A stretch of DNA of 64,000 nt from Marthasterias glacialis. Lineage: Eukaryota > Echinodermata > Asteroidea > Forcipulatida > Asteriidae. A model generated the notes under the pieces. That model ran no database searches. It saw only the letters and a program-made list of their open reading frames with translations, and was not told the DNA's origin. Positions 14,401-21,800 of this stretch are shown in pieces. The position numbers and the translations under genes were made by a program. Location: positions 14,209,338-14,273,337 of the forward strand of contig OU452234.1 in assembly GCA_911728455.2 (NCBI GenBank), read 5' to 3'. How positions within the stretch are numbered: position 1 is the stretch's first letter; each line of letters starts with the position of its first letter.

Positions 14401-15261
14401 AAGCAAGAAGAAACGCTATCCGAGAATACGAAATAGGGCCTACATCTGCCCCCTTCCTTGGAAAGATTGGGTAAACCGAAAACACAACACCAAAACAATT
14501 TGTATATTTGAATTCTAATTTTTTAGTTTGGCCTTTCCCTCTTTCTCAACCTTTACGAATGTCAAAGCAAATTACTCTTTCACGCCACACATAATTTTTC
14601 TCTCTTTGTCGTCGAGTTTTTGCAGAAATTATATTCAGTGGAAGCCTTCACTATATATGGTATATTTTTTACAAATCGAATACATGTAATTTGAAATTAG
14701 AGAAGTTCGTTGGGAAGGGGTTCGGCGTTGCTTTTATTCCCGTTCACCTTGACTCTAATCACAAAGGGTGTGTGATGAATAATTTCATTTCAATATTTCT
14801 TAGAACCATTGTCATTCTTCTTCTTATCGTATCTACAATCATCATAATACAGTGTTCAGCCATTGCTGAACACAATTCTTCGCGACATCATTGTGGAGTG
14901 GCGAGGTCATCAGCTGAGCCTACTTGCTCCAACAGTGGGCACCAGAGTATATGTTGCATCGTTTGAGGTTCAGAGCCACAATCACAATCCAGGTCGACGC
15001 TGTCAGTATATCCCCACTTGTTGAGCGTTACCTTGGAGCGTCCTGTGCCTGTTATTGTCATAACACTCCTTTTTATTTATACATATTATTGCAGCTTTCA
15101 AAGCCAATTTCCTCAAGATCGGAAACTTCATACTCGTCTACGGGGCCATCTTCATCCTTATCTTGATTGCTAAAATCACGGTGAAACTTGCACTGGATTC
15201 CGTGCGGCATAGTCGTTATAAAAATGTCCCGCAGGAGGAGGAGGAGGAGAATGCATCGTGA
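28..15261 (+). CDS. FAM187-like: FAM187-family Ig/TSP-like membrane protein (spliced, 5' partial)
   Basis: Eleven exons chain with matching phase: 28-192, 1708-1752, 3855-3933, 5772-5984, 8584-8663, 9291-9470, 11084-11161, 11419-11476, 12385-12584, 13672-13698, 15095-15261. Together they give 429 visible codons and a TGA stop. Order of parts: N-terminal region; Ig V-like domain (EGSTLKLRCDW in exon 3, DAGEYYC in exon 4); a thrombospondin-like segment (KWGEWGPCSTC, then HTRIGTC, then NVPCPG); a second Ig domain (DDVILPCPD to TQTYHCALNG); a transmembrane helix (FILVYGAIFILILI); a short basic then acidic tail (QEEEEENAS). This order, especially the W-x-x-W-x-x-C-x-x-C segment between two Ig domains, matches vertebrate FAM187A/B, which are type I membrane proteins of poorly known function. 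It differs in being split into many exons. The signal peptide and first exon(s) lie outside the window. The family call is from remembered sequence features; exon structure is seen directly. Confidence 0.85.
213..405. mobile_element. Foldback element, about 190 bp
   Basis: Two arms of roughly 70-90 bases meet at about 307-311. Outer parts CATATGGACTGGCA and TGCCAGTCCATATG also pair. The arms carry GTGCACGTCTATGCACC and its complement. It lies about 20 bases after the donor of the first visible exon. Confidence 0.7.
1708..1752 (+). CDS. FAM187-like: FAM187-like exon
   Basis: A 45-base exon (RELMYANLIQSYQK) between GACACAG and GTAAGT. Phase 1 in and out, so it is the only short piece found that links the neighbours in frame. 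It could also be a skipped exon, since its length is a multiple of three. Confidence 0.7.
1957..2330 (+). repeat. tRNA-derived SINE, copy 1
   Basis: It shares most of its length with the copy at 55704-56105, including B-box GGTTCGAGTCC, the body TCCTTCGGATGGGACGTAAA and tail GATAAAGCGCTATATAAG. About 40 bases of the tRNA-like head are missing, so its internal promoter is incomplete. Confidence 0.75.
2420..3480 (-). mobile_element. Degraded LINE reverse-transcriptase fragment
   Basis: Minus-strand frames show pieces of a non-LTR reverse transcriptase in order. PRWLTRGATYLLPKSGG and DRPITCLPAMSQILT lie near 3310-3440, LLPAEQKGCRKAMSHKNQLL near 3210-3280, and KGLPAIVKTLSHDIKMEFGL near 3000-3070. 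The pieces lie in different frames with stops between them, so the copy is dead. The lower boundary is uncertain. It sits in an intron of the FAM187-like gene. Confidence 0.7.
3855..3933 (+). CDS. FAM187-like: FAM187-like exon, Ig1 B strand
   Basis: Flanked by TTTGCAG and GTAAGT. Reads KCVFDKHFSVDFVREGST then LKLRCDW, the first Ig cysteine (3923-3925). It lacks a start codon in this frame. Phase 1 in, phase 2 out. Confidence 0.85.
4945..5580. repeat. Long (CTTG/CCTG)n tract
   Basis: About 630 bases of tetranucleotide CTTG with frequent CCTG and TTTG variants, in an intron of the FAM187-like gene. All apparent reading frames here are by-products of the repeat. Confidence 0.95.
5772..5984 (+). 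CDS. FAM187-like: FAM187-like exon, body of Ig1
   Basis: Acceptor TTTACAG, donor GTACAA. Reads CYKRYGGMKWVKITYSP and ends after RRTDAGEYYCVESG. DAGEYYC (Cys at 5953-5955) is the classic Ig F-strand motif. Phase 2 in and out. The frame stays open to 6042, so a longer exon is not strictly excluded, but the next exon fits this donor. Confidence 0.85.
6335..6490 (+). repeat. tRNA-derived SINE, second family
   Basis: Head resembles a tRNA: A-box region TCTAGTTGGTAAGACATC and B-box GGGTTCGATACCC, closing with CCGAGG. The acceptor stem is imperfect and an unrelated tail follows. Related fragments lie at about 8318-8390 (minus) and 53425-53525. Confidence 0.6.
6567..6737. mobile_element. CCGG-flanked MITE, copy 1
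   Basis: About 170 bp bounded by CCGG, with imperfect inverted ends TGTGTGGAAGGAGATTCTG and TGTCATAGGGTATTCTG. A close copy lies inverted at 31282-31450. Confidence 0.75.
7477..8230. repeat. Dispersed repeat interrupted by another element
   Basis: Flanks 7477-7539 and 8005-8230 match one contiguous repeat at 11530-11848 (for example GTGCCGTTTTGCACGGTAGC and CTACTTATCGCGCAAAC). The intervening 7540-8004 is a separate inserted element. Confidence 0.7.
7540..8004. mobile_element. Inverted-repeat element nested in a dispersed repeat
   Basis: Ends GACTGGTTCCCGGTCCCTAC and, inverted, GACTGGTTCCCAGTCCCTAC. About 465 bp. It also contains an internal 25-base inverted repeat at about 7890-7962 (TAATTCTAATTAGCAT). 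Confidence 0.7.
8584..8663 (+). CDS. FAM187-like: FAM187-like exon, TSP-like core
   Basis: Acceptor GGCAG, donor GTAAGT. Reads RPNVYTKWGEWGPCSTC then DKPGKHTRI. The W-GE-W-GP-C-ST-C spacing is the diagnostic segment shared with FAM187 and thrombospondin type 1 repeats. Confidence 0.85.
8699..8990. mobile_element. G/C-rich ended MITE
   Basis: Begins CCAGGGGCGGATCCAGGA and ends TGGACCCCGCCCCTGG, near-inverted. It contains a G run at about 8731-8741 and a C run near 8968-8976. It sits just after the TSP-like exon. Confidence 0.55.
9291..9470 (+). CDS. FAM187-like: FAM187-like exon, second half of TSP-like segment
   Basis: Acceptor AATTTTCAG, donor GTAAAC. Reads TCFKKKDRPKIIDFPCFRSD and ends MIATCNVPCPGL. 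There is no ATG near the start, so a start-to-stop scan misses it. Four cysteines complete the W/C segment. Phase 1 in and out. Confidence 0.85.
9534..10295. mobile_element. Large foldback element, about 760 bp
   Basis: The first about 95 bases (ATAGTCAGATGGCTCAGTG, ATTACCTGGACACGACGG, CACAAAGCTTCCGTTGGGCC) recur inverted at the right end. An inner inverted repeat lies at 9780-9850 (TACCAGGGTAGGGCTCAACC). No coding content seen. Confidence 0.75.
10520..10695 (+). repeat. Dispersed SINE-like repeat
   Basis: Matches the complement of 59035-59235 (CCTCCCTGTTCTTAGCTGTG, GTAGCCCACACCT). The copy at 59.1 kb includes GGGATTCGAACCT, the complement of a tRNA B-box, so it is probably tRNA-derived. Confidence 0.6.
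11084..11161 (+). CDS. FAM187-like: FAM187-like exon, linker
   Basis: Acceptor TACTTTAG, donor GTACTG. Reads VEFDPFSAVAKQYKQVGN then DNEMQEIV. This is the linker between the cysteine-rich segment and the second Ig domain. Phase 1 in and out, 78 bases. Confidence 0.75.
   Translation: MSLIHFLQLQNNTNKLEMTTKCKRS
11419..11476 (+). CDS. FAM187-like: FAM187-like exon, Ig2 A-B strands
   Basis: Acceptor TAATTCAG, donor GTAAGT. Reads EQSKVTAYVKDDVILPCP, giving the first cysteine of the second Ig domain. Phase 1 in, phase 2 out. Confidence 0.85.
11530..11848. repeat. Dispersed repeat, uninterrupted copy
   Basis: Homologous to the two flanks of the nested element at 7540-8004 and so shows the arrangement before insertion, although the sequence right at the join has diverged. 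Confidence 0.65.
12385..12584 (+). CDS. FAM187-like: FAM187-like exon, body of Ig2
   Basis: Acceptor GTGTTCAG, donor GTAAAT. Reads SSSDVVEWSNASLVEMPS through ITGSLHISNASMTDTQTYHC and LNGVRILTTRLV. TQTYHC is the F-strand cysteine motif. Two NAS sequons suggest N-glycosylation. Confidence 0.88.
12751..13088. mobile_element. TTAA-flanked MITE, intact copy
   Basis: 338 bp between TTAA at 12747-12750 and TTAA at 13089-13092. Ends AGCCCCAGCTCAACATTG and, inverted, AGCCCCAGCTCAACATTG. Other copies: 26518-26872, 35211-35558, 39837-40324, 43909-44261, 51499-52985 (composite), 53010-53159, 56830-57187, 57207-57525. Confidence 0.85.
13105..13425. repeat. Dispersed repeat, 300-bp family
   Basis: Shared with 25075-25370 (inverted) and 33345-33655. 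Common parts include GAAAAACCGTGCACACTTTT, TTCGATTGTTAAAACCGAAA and AGACTGATACTA. Ends are not clear. No coding potential. Confidence 0.7.
13672..13698 (+). CDS. FAM187-like: FAM187-like micro-exon, stalk
   Basis: A 27-base exon (SKQIVDME) with acceptor CCCACAG and donor GTAAGT, phase 1 in and out. It joins Ig2 to the membrane exon in frame. A length divisible by three means it could be skipped without a frameshift. Confidence 0.7.
13741..13857. repeat. Dispersed repeat with CATGCTCAGAACT units
   Basis: Related copies lie at about 25852-25955 and 50450-50580. All carry GGGAGAC or GTCTCCC ends and repeated CATGCTCAGAACT-like sequence. Confidence 0.55.
14155..14328. mobile_element. CRE-bearing MITE, copy 1
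   Basis: About 170 bp with ends TAGACCTTATGCATTGACGT and its near complement. TGACGTCA occurs in both ends. Other copies: 15929-16090 and 34526-34698. Confidence 0.8.
15095..15261 (+). CDS. FAM187-like: FAM187-like last exon, transmembrane helix and tail
   Basis: Acceptor ATTATTGCAG. Reads FKANFLKIGN, a hydrophobic run FILVYGAIFILILIA, then KITVKLALDSVRHSRYKN, a run of five Glu and a TGA stop. One membrane pass with basic residues on the C-terminal side, so the tail is predicted cytoplasmic. Confidence 0.87.
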
Positions 15262-15587
15262 AGTTAGCACACTACCACCGGCATGGCGTAACCAGCGGAA
15301 AGGTAGGGGGCCCTCGCTCAGATGAGATCCCAAAAAATGCACAAATGAATGGTTTGATATATCAAAAGCACGCCCCATCCCCTAAATAACGCCCCACACC
15401 GAATGCCCCCTACCTGAGTAAAAGTGTTTGGCTATACGCCACTGCACCCTGCACAGCTGTCGTTTTAAACGAAATCACACAGGAAGGGCAGTTTACAAGA
15501 AGAACAAACATTAACTGGACTTTTGTACAGAACGAAACGCTCTACATCAACAAGGGACTAAAACGCAGACCTCTCGAGCCTCAACTC

Positions 15588-15884
15588 GGAGCAAGTTCGA
15601 TCAAGGACCATAGTTTACCATAGTTCGACTAACTCTGATCGATCCCATGCTAGTCAACCATGGTTGGACTGGTCTAGTCGACTATTCGCAACCAGCCTAT
15701 CGAGGTTGGTCGCATTGCTAATCACCAGTAGCCGTTTCATAAGCACAATTTTCTCATATTGTCACAAGGATGTGACGCGACTAGAGTCGTTTGCACTTCA
15801 ACTTCAGTGCGCATGCACTAACGTACGTCACTAACCAACCACTGGTTAATCATTGGTCTCTGATCGAACTTGCTCTCGGTTAAT
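15588..15884. mobile_element. Inverted-repeat element downstream of the FAM187-like gene
   Basis: Ends GAGCAAGTTCGATCAAGGAC and, inverted, GAGCAAGTTCGATCAGAGAC. The interior has smaller CCATGGTT-type palindromes. Confidence 0.6.
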
Positions 15885-15928
15885 CGTTGAAAGGGTGAAA
15901 ACAAGTTGGCAGCGATAAAAATAAATAA

Positions 15929-16090
15929 TAGACCTTATGCATTGACGTCGTCCAGCTGCCATCTTAGAGGTGAAACGACGATGAAACAATGGAAACGCAC
16001 GGCGCACAGGATTGGCCAATAAACAGCCTCCTTTTGACCTGTTATAGGCGAGGGCGCCCTACTCTACTGACGTCATGTGCATGACGTCTA
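15929..16090. mobile_element. CRE-bearing MITE, copy 2
   Basis: Same family as 14155-14328, with GACCTTATGCATTGACGTCG on the left and CTGACGTCATGTGCATGACG on the right. One of the two CRE-type sites is altered. Confidence 0.75.
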
Positions 16091-16567
16091 TTTGTAGGCC
16101 TACACCACGTTATCTTATTTAGTTGTTTGGTGAAATGAATTATGTCTGTCTTTGTCCCTGCTTTAAAAGAACAGACACTGTTTTGGCAGTCTACATGATT
16201 TGCACTGAGTTTTCTGTTATAAGATTTTACCGTTAATACATTGACTTCAGTATACGAGACATCGTTTGTATATACGTTTAATAAGAAAATGATTAGTTAT
16301 CACACTACGAAGGACAACGTATATAAGGTCCGGGTGAAGTTCTGTGCTTTTCTGCCCTAAGCAAGGGACGGGCTAGAATACTGGTCGAGGAACTACAAGA
16401 ACATGCGAATTGTCCATTCAGATAGAACAAAACAATGTTTGGCCTAATACCAATAAAGTTATAAGTTGAAGTCAAGTCATCACGAAGGCATTTTTTTTTT
16501 TACTTGTCTTGTGAATTTAACCAACACATCCTTTAATAGATTTGATGAGGCCGTTCAAGGTAGGTTA

Positions 16568-16755
16568 AAGAGGCTGTGTCGTCACGATTGTAGCAGGACT
16601 GTGACTGTGCATGGAAAGATAAACTCTGACCCAGATACTGCACACGCGCACGCTTGCGGTCAAATCACAAAGGGTGCCCTCTTTGTCAAACTGTGATGCA
16701 CGCGTAAAAACTGGGTCATTCAATTTACTGCTATAATCATGAAGACACAGCTATG
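16568..16755. mobile_element. Second TTAA-type MITE family, diverged copy
   Basis: Begins GTTAAAGAGGCTGTGTCGTC and is related to 60641-60844, whose ends are AGGGGCTGTGTCGTCACGAT and a near-inverse next to TTAA. The right end is poorly kept. Confidence 0.55.
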
Positions 16756-18616
16756 TTCGGCTGTCACAGAAGTAGAGTTCTCCTTTAAGTACTTTGAATA
16801 TTGTATGAATGACGTTAACAGGAAACACAAACTAAAACAATAAGGTAATGCATTATTCATTTACTTGCTCATCAATTTCTCGAAGTTCACACTATAAAGG
16901 TCGGCTAATCTCAAGAGTTTAAAACCAGCTCTAAGTACCAGCAAAAAACTAATGAGCTCTTTGTTAGACGACCTTCGATGTGATAAAGCGCTATTAATAA
17001 TTATGTGACCCTTAATAGTTCGTTTTGAGTCGAGTTAAGTGGATAACAAAAACGGGGAAACGTCTCGTTTGTGCTGATTTATTCTTTTAATCTGCAACTT
17101 GGTGCAGGGAGCAAAAACATTCATGTAAGGTGAGTTTTTGCACCGAGATCAGAAGGACGCCTTGGATGGGAAGCACGCGAAATACAACTGAAAACACTCA
17201 AACCATAAAAATTCAATACTAAGATGATAATAATGATTGTGTTTTTGTTTTAAACTCCTTTGTATTTCCTTTTTACCTTTTAATTTGGTTTTTAGGTTTT
17301 CTTTACTTAGTAAAGAAATATGGTCACTCCCGGCTGATCCATATAAAAAACACAACCCTTTTTAATAATGTTGCGGTCCGCTGACATTGCGCATATCACA
17401 AGCAATAATCTACGGACAGAAACAAATGTAATTATGTTATTTTACGGGAAAGGGAAAGAAAATATCAGTGAGTTAGGTTTTAAAAAAAAGTTTTAGACTA
17501 TATTATCTGACGTCGCATTTGGAGGTATTTTGAACTGTTTGACTTGAGTTGTTTATCTAGTGATCTTTGCTTTGCATGTCATCGTGCGCAGAAGGCGAGT
17601 TAATCTTAATCGCACCCTGGCGGTAAACGCAGGTTCCCAATTGGGATACAATCTTGATTCTGGATCGGGCCGGCCCATGAGACTAATTGCAGAACAGTAC
17701 TGTTAAGCGGTCGAGGGGGTCGTTGGTCGTGGGTCGTACGAGGTTGAAACAAAAAATCCGCATCGATCCCACGTTACTTAATCATTATAATGATGCAGTT
17801 CGTTCACGTGTGACTCCTGCTGTGCTGGCTGTTGTAGAAAAGAGGCTGTAAGACAGGCTGAAAAATGTAAAGGATGAATAATTAATTGATCCAGCCGAAG
17901 AGGAAATGGCCTTGGGGAGGGTTATTTGGGAGAGGTATGTTTCTGGTCAACTCTGTATTTATATTAGTAACACAAACGAACATTTTTTAAAGCGAAGGTA
18001 TTTCCTATTCTGAGTCTAAAAATGATGATATTTTATGAAAATATCGGACTCCAGCATCCGTATCATTAACCTTTAAATGTCATGGTTAAAAAGGTGATGT
18101 TATCAATTTTTAATTGTTTTTTTTTTCTCAGCCTAAAATTTTTGATGACTATAAATTAAGTTGACGACATTACTGAGACCAAGCGTGTGATGTCATTAAA
18201 CAACACTGTTTAATAATATATTTATAGGGTTATTAAATGCTGCCACACTGCAGACGTTATACGTGACGCACGCGCTTTGCGTTAAAGGGGGGGGGGGCTC
18301 GAAGGTCAAATTTGAGTTTTGTGATGCACTCATTTTCCAATAGATAGAGTCCTTATGAAAGTAGGGAAATGCCTAGTCTCTCTTACCCCACGTTAATACA
18401 GTATTGGAAAATGAGTGCATCACATGACCATGGAACCCCTCTTTAATAAGAAGACGGTGTCGTGGGGAAGCTAAAAAAAATCAATGAATGCGCTTACAAA
18501 TCAGCTGGTTCCATCCAGTGCCTTCAGAATTGGAAAAAAAGCTGACGGACGGACGAGTGGAGCGGCTTGCGTGCACAGACAGCCCGTCATGCATGCTCAG
18601 TGTACATACACTAGTG

Positions 18617-18623
18617 TATAATA
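18617..18623 (+). promoter_or_regulatory. Possible TATA element of the MCT-like gene
   Basis: TATAATA lies 64 bases before the ATG at 18687. Spacing would allow a start site about 30 bases downstream with a short 5' UTR. This is sequence resemblance only. Confidence 0.25.
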
Positions 18624-18686
18624 CGCTAGCATACTCAACACATAGCGCGCTAGCTCGCACAGCGATAATGAGATGATCGAGTGAAG

Positions 18687-18843
18687 ATGGCGGGGAAGTT
18701 CAGGGCTGTTCACCTAGCTGCTGGTCGGCTGGCCGTCGTTGCATCCTTTTTCATTCATTTTCTGTTTCTTGGCAACGTCAGCTCTTTCGTCATCCTGTAC
18801 GTGTACCTCCAGAGAGACTTCAGCGCCTCCGAAACAGAAACAG
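18687..18843 (+). CDS. SLC16-like: MCT-like exon 1, start and helix 1
   Basis: The ATG in GTGAAGATGG opens [18 protein letters not shown], followed by helix 1 ([20 protein letters not shown]) and [12 protein letters not shown]. Donor GTAACC. In-frame codons just upstream have no other ATG, so this start is chosen. Phase 1 out. Confidence 0.85.
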
Positions 18844-21800
18844 GTAACCCGTGTAGAGCTATAAGATTGAGCTGTCATTCCATTTTACAATCCAGGCAAG
18901 GCGATGCGGGTTTTTAACTCGCAAACACATGGTTTTTACCATGGAGAATGTAACTCAATAATTGGTGCACTGACATGCTTATAATATATGCATTTTCCTC
19001 CTTCAAGTCTTCGTACAAGAGTCAATCTTTATCAGTATTTAGCATAGCTTCCCTCTTCAGTTTTCATCAGTTATTATTGCTTTTTAACAATTGCTATTTT
19101 GCAGTCTTATTCGGTTACTTTCAATGTCGGTTTGTCTGTTTGTTCATTTTTTTGTTACCTGTTTGTCTTGATACATTTTGTTTGCCTTGTCTGTGTAGGC
19201 TGTTTCCTAAGGTCCGGCTTCATCATAACAGCCGCATACACCCATTGCTGTTATACATTGAATGTTCTCATTACCTTTTTGTACTCTAACTTTAGTGTTG
19301 ACCTGTTCTTTATTGTGATGTTGTGGTTGTGTCGAGCGTATGAAATACACTGAAATGAATAAATTGAATTGAATTGAATAGGCCTTATACTTGACTGCAA
19401 GAAGGCGCCCTTTGGGGTAGATTGGGGTCAAACCACCATAGTATGGTAAACCAGATACAATTAGACTTCTAATGAAGCAGTTAATATACAACTTTTTAGG
19501 GGTTTTGTTATTGACAGTTTTTAAAAGTAATCAGTGTAAGAAACTTGCTAGGTAAATTCTTATTTTTAATGTTTTGAAGTATTTTTTTACTTTCAAAATG
19601 GATTAGTATTGCACCCTCTTGCTGTCAAAAATACGGCTAAATGAAAGCTATATATAGATTTAAATGAAACACGGTTTCCCTTTTTTTTTCCTTTTTTTTT
19701 TTTTTTTTTGCAGAACTTTTGCCACCACATGATGTGGATACATCCACATCCTTTTCATTTATAAAAGCATATTAATTTTCTTGAGACAGACTGCACGCAA
19801 GCGGCTTGTAAAATAAATAACGTTATCTCACGTACGTTTTTAGTTCATAATATTAACATTATAAAGCACAGTAGACCACCAGTGGCAATTTTATGCAGTT
19901 GGGCTTTCGCGCTCACAAATGTCGATTCATATTTTTAATTTACTGCGGTACTACTGCGCCATCAGAAAGCATGCTGTGTATTCGATTTGTTCACCCTTTG
20001 AGAAGTACTTTGCCGTTCGTATGGTACCCGCTATAGTGCTTATAATTGTGTTTATTAAATTTCGTTATTACCGGAAAAAACATGACCTGGACGTTGCTTA
20101 CATTTTTGTACGGGTTCGGTTGTGTGGCGTCGTTATTAAAAATACGTAGAGTGGAATAAATTTATTCCAGTTTATTGGGTGAGCGTCGAGTCAAGGCCAA
20201 CTCTGCCTTTCATTATTTCAGACAAAAGTGTTGTTTTAAAGGGTCTGGGAATTTTATGGTTGTATGAATACGTGACGAGGTCATGTCAGTTCCGTTGATG
20301 CGAGTAGAGACAAACAAAATAATAATTTAATATAAGTGTTCCGCAACACAATGCATGGACCCATAAAGCTCCATCTGAACTACGTGATATGAGAGTCTTT
20401 CATAATCATGAGAGCGTTTTGTAACAGCATTCTATTTAACAGATTCATATGAAATAAGGGGAAAAAACGCCACCCTAAAATAGAGACAAGCAGTGCAGCT
20501 GCTGTGGCACTGTTAACTATTTACTGTTGTTTGTTTTATTGTTTTTTTATTCCATAATATTTATCGTGTTTTTCCCATTTTCTTGTTGTTTGGGGTACTT
20601 TGTAAACGTGTGAAACCAAAATAGTGGGATTGTATTGTGAAATTGTTACATTTTTCTTTTTAATGTGATGATATCTTAAGATGGAAATATTTGTCAGGAA
20701 AATTGGTACCGAATTGAAGTAAGCTTTTAGGTTTAAAATCGACCTTTCAATCACAAAGCACTAGGCCTATTTCAGTCATTCAGTTAAGGGGGCATTATTT
20801 TCTAAATCCAATTTTTTTTTTCGGTTAAGTTGTTTGTTTTGTGGTTGTTTGGTTGTTTGTTTGTTTGCTAGGTTGTTTGTTTGTTTGCTGGGTTGTTTGT
20901 TTGTTTGGGGTTGTTTGTTTGTTTGTTTGTTTGTTCGTTCGGGTGGGTGGGTGGGTGGGTGGGTTGGTGGGTGGGTAGGTGGGTGGGTTGGTGGGTTGGT
21001 TGGTTGGTTGGTGGGTTGGTTGGTTGGTTGGTTGGTTGGTTGGTTGGTTGGTTGGTTGGTTGGTTGGTTGGTTGGTTGGTTGGTTGGTTGGTTGGTTGGT
21101 TGGTTGTTTGTTTGTTTGTTTGTTTGTAGGGTTGCTTGTTGGGTTGTTTATTGGGTTGTTTGTTTGTTTGTTTGCTGGTTTGTTGGGTTGTTTGTTGTTA
21201 GTTTTGTTTTTCTTTTAATTCAATGGGTATAAATTTGTAACCGAGATTGAGAACTATTTTTTCTTTCACCCTGGATAGGATGGGCCGGGTCTATAACATG
21301 GGCAGCCATGAACCTGTTCGCTCCTCTTGCAAGCGCCCTCTACGTCCGGATTGGCTGTCAACGAGTCATTCTGATTGGTGTACTCATAGCGTCCCTTGGT
21401 CTTCTCTTGACGTCATTTGCTACTGAACTGTGGATCATATACATCACGTATGGGTTGATGTTTGGGGCTGGTAGCAATTTTGCTTTCACGGCCACTTTGA
21501 ATGTTATCACTGAGTATTACCCAGGAGTGAACAACTTACGGGCCACGTCAATGGCGTCTTGCGGCCAACCCCTAGGTTTGTATGGGTTGCAAAACAGGGA
21601 GTTGTTATTGCTGTATTACTATTATATCTTTCTGGTAATGAATCCAAGAGACCCTCAAAAGTGACTGGAACTGTGACCCATAGACCTGAAGATACCTTTG
21701 TAGAGAAGATGATGAAGAAATGTCAGTTTTAGATGCGGAAGGAAAAAACCCAAAACCGTCAGGCATAACACTCTAAAAACTCCCGGGTCAGAATTGACCC

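Larger units (their letters stand above)
15262..18686. other. Intergenic region between the FAM187-like and MCT-like genes
   Basis: No coding exon is recognised. It holds probable 3' UTR of the upstream gene (AATAAA-type signals at 15920 and 16452, neither decisive), inverted-repeat elements at about 15280-15425, 15588-15884, 15929-16090 and 16568-16755, a 25-bp inverted repeat at 18318-18424, and the MCT-like promoter area. From 16800 to 18280 I see only AT-rich sequence with no clear feature. Confidence 0.6.

Noticed and set aside
20834-21232. Trp/Leu/Val/Gly-rich frames
   Set aside because: Repeat-encoded (GGTT/GTTT) inside an MCT-like intron; no domain.
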